Shown here piece by piece: positions 63,705 to 64,000 of a stretch of 64,000 nt of DNA. Both the position numbers and the translations under genes were made by a program. This DNA is from Daejeonella oryzae DSM 19973 (lineage in GTDB: Bacteria > Bacteroidota > Bacteroidia > Sphingobacteriales > Sphingobacteriaceae): the NCBI RefSeq assembly GCF_000422945.1, contig NZ_AUHA01000002.1, positions 806,001 through 870,000 on the forward strand, read 5' to 3'. Each line of letters opens with the position of its first letter. Position 1 is the stretch's first letter. The notes below the pieces were generated by a model. The model searched no databases. It was not told the DNA's origin and saw nothing but the letters and a program-made list of their open reading frames with translations.

Positions 63705-64000
63705 TTAAAATCTGTAAACCATAGAATTGATATTCATTCCCGCTCCTACCGAGGCTAAAACTACTATATCGCCGCTATTGATTTCATGGTCTTTCAATTG
63801 GTGCTTCAATATCAGATCTAACAATGTTGGAACGGTTGCTACAGAACTGTTTCCGTATTTGGCAATAGTCATCGGCATAATAGTAAAGGGCACTTCTTTA
63901 ATATCGTAAAGCCTGAACAATCTTTTAAGAATAGCCTCATCCATTTTCCCGTTCGCCTGATGTACAAGCACCTTTTTAACATCCCGGATATCTAAACCGG
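63705..64000 (-). CDS. 3-oxoacyl-ACP synthase III family protein, C-terminal part, cut by the window edge
   Basis: The frame is open to the last base, so the gene starts outside the window; the ATG in front of the visible stretch is internal. The visible 98 or so residues read VKKVLVHQANGKMDEAI, with the catalytic His of the KAS III motif HQAN, then IAKYGNSSVATVPTLLDLIL with the catalytic Asn, and end VVLASVGAGMNINSMVYRF. This matches the C-terminal half of FabH-like ketoacyl-ACP synthases, but also related enzymes such as those for secondary metabolites. The Cys half is not visible. Confidence 0.85.
   Translation of the reverse strand, partial: GLDIRDVKKVLVHQANGKMDEAILKRLFRLYDIKEVPFTIMPMTIAKYGNSSVATVPTLLDLILKHQLKDHEINSGDIVVLASVGAGMNINSMVYRF

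Overview
The window is a 64 kb piece of chromosome from a member of the Bacteroidota, most likely Sphingobacteriales (Pedobacter/Solitalea-like; the genus is a guess). This rests on AT-rich DNA with weak ribosome binding sites, exact matches to the Bacteroidota -7 promoter element TAnnTTTG in front of several genes, a glutaminyl-tRNA synthetase, many SPII lipoproteins, a TonB-like energy transducer, and families common in this phylum (DUF4175, DUF4199, a YbeY with a GYxDK ending). No tRNA, rRNA, CRISPR array, insertion sequence, integrase or phage gene was seen. The content is mainly ordinary housekeeping DNA.

Layout. 1-8.9 kb: truncated MpaB-family oxygenase, AI-2E-type permease, secreted glutathione peroxidase, an M49-like metallopeptidase lipoprotein, an unrecognised three-gene envelope cassette (4.1-6.3 kb), an acyltransferase-3 protein and an N-acetylmuramoyl-alanine amidase lipoprotein. 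8.9-16 kb: glnS, a B12-binding mutase subunit, enoyl-CoA hydratase, a sigma-54 response regulator, a second AI-2E permease and a YtxH/holin-like/150-aa envelope-stress type cassette. 16-25 kb: fcl and trmB (divergent), an alkyltransferase-like protein, an AhpD-like protein, tag, polA and the glycogen genes glgA-glgC. 25-33 kb: MBL hydrolase, ybaB, lone receiver protein, serine hydrolase, fumC with a lipoprotein and an S1/P1 nuclease, hisS. 33-45 kb: DUF4175-RsbW-like-ybeY operon, pirin, Rossmann protein-uup-CBU_0592-like operon, mnmG, Ig-like lipoprotein. 45-64 kb: nadB/gamma-carbonic anhydrase facing nadA-thiL, rmuC, FAD oxidase, YugP-like protease, apaG, dusB, CPBP protease-DUF2007-cdsA, TonB-like protein, mfd, a small membrane-protein cluster, Nif3-like and zinc-ribbon proteins, and the end of a FabH-like gene.

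Themes. DNA repair and modification genes cluster at 17-22 kb (alkyltransferase-like protein, Tag, Pol I), with RmuC and Mfd later. NAD synthesis (nadB, nadA) is split across a repeat-rich 393-bp divergent region. Translation and RNA processing are covered by glnS, hisS, trmB, mnmG, dusB and ybeY.

The most notable non-coding signal is a pair of palindromes at 40737-40752 and 40777-40792 just before mnmG. The first is a perfect match to the ParB-binding parS consensus and the second a one-step variant, suggesting the window lies in the origin-proximal segregation region. The best candidates for undescribed biology are the 4132-6314 envelope cassette and the DUF4175/RsbW-like/YbeY coupling. Neither can be given a function from sequence alone.
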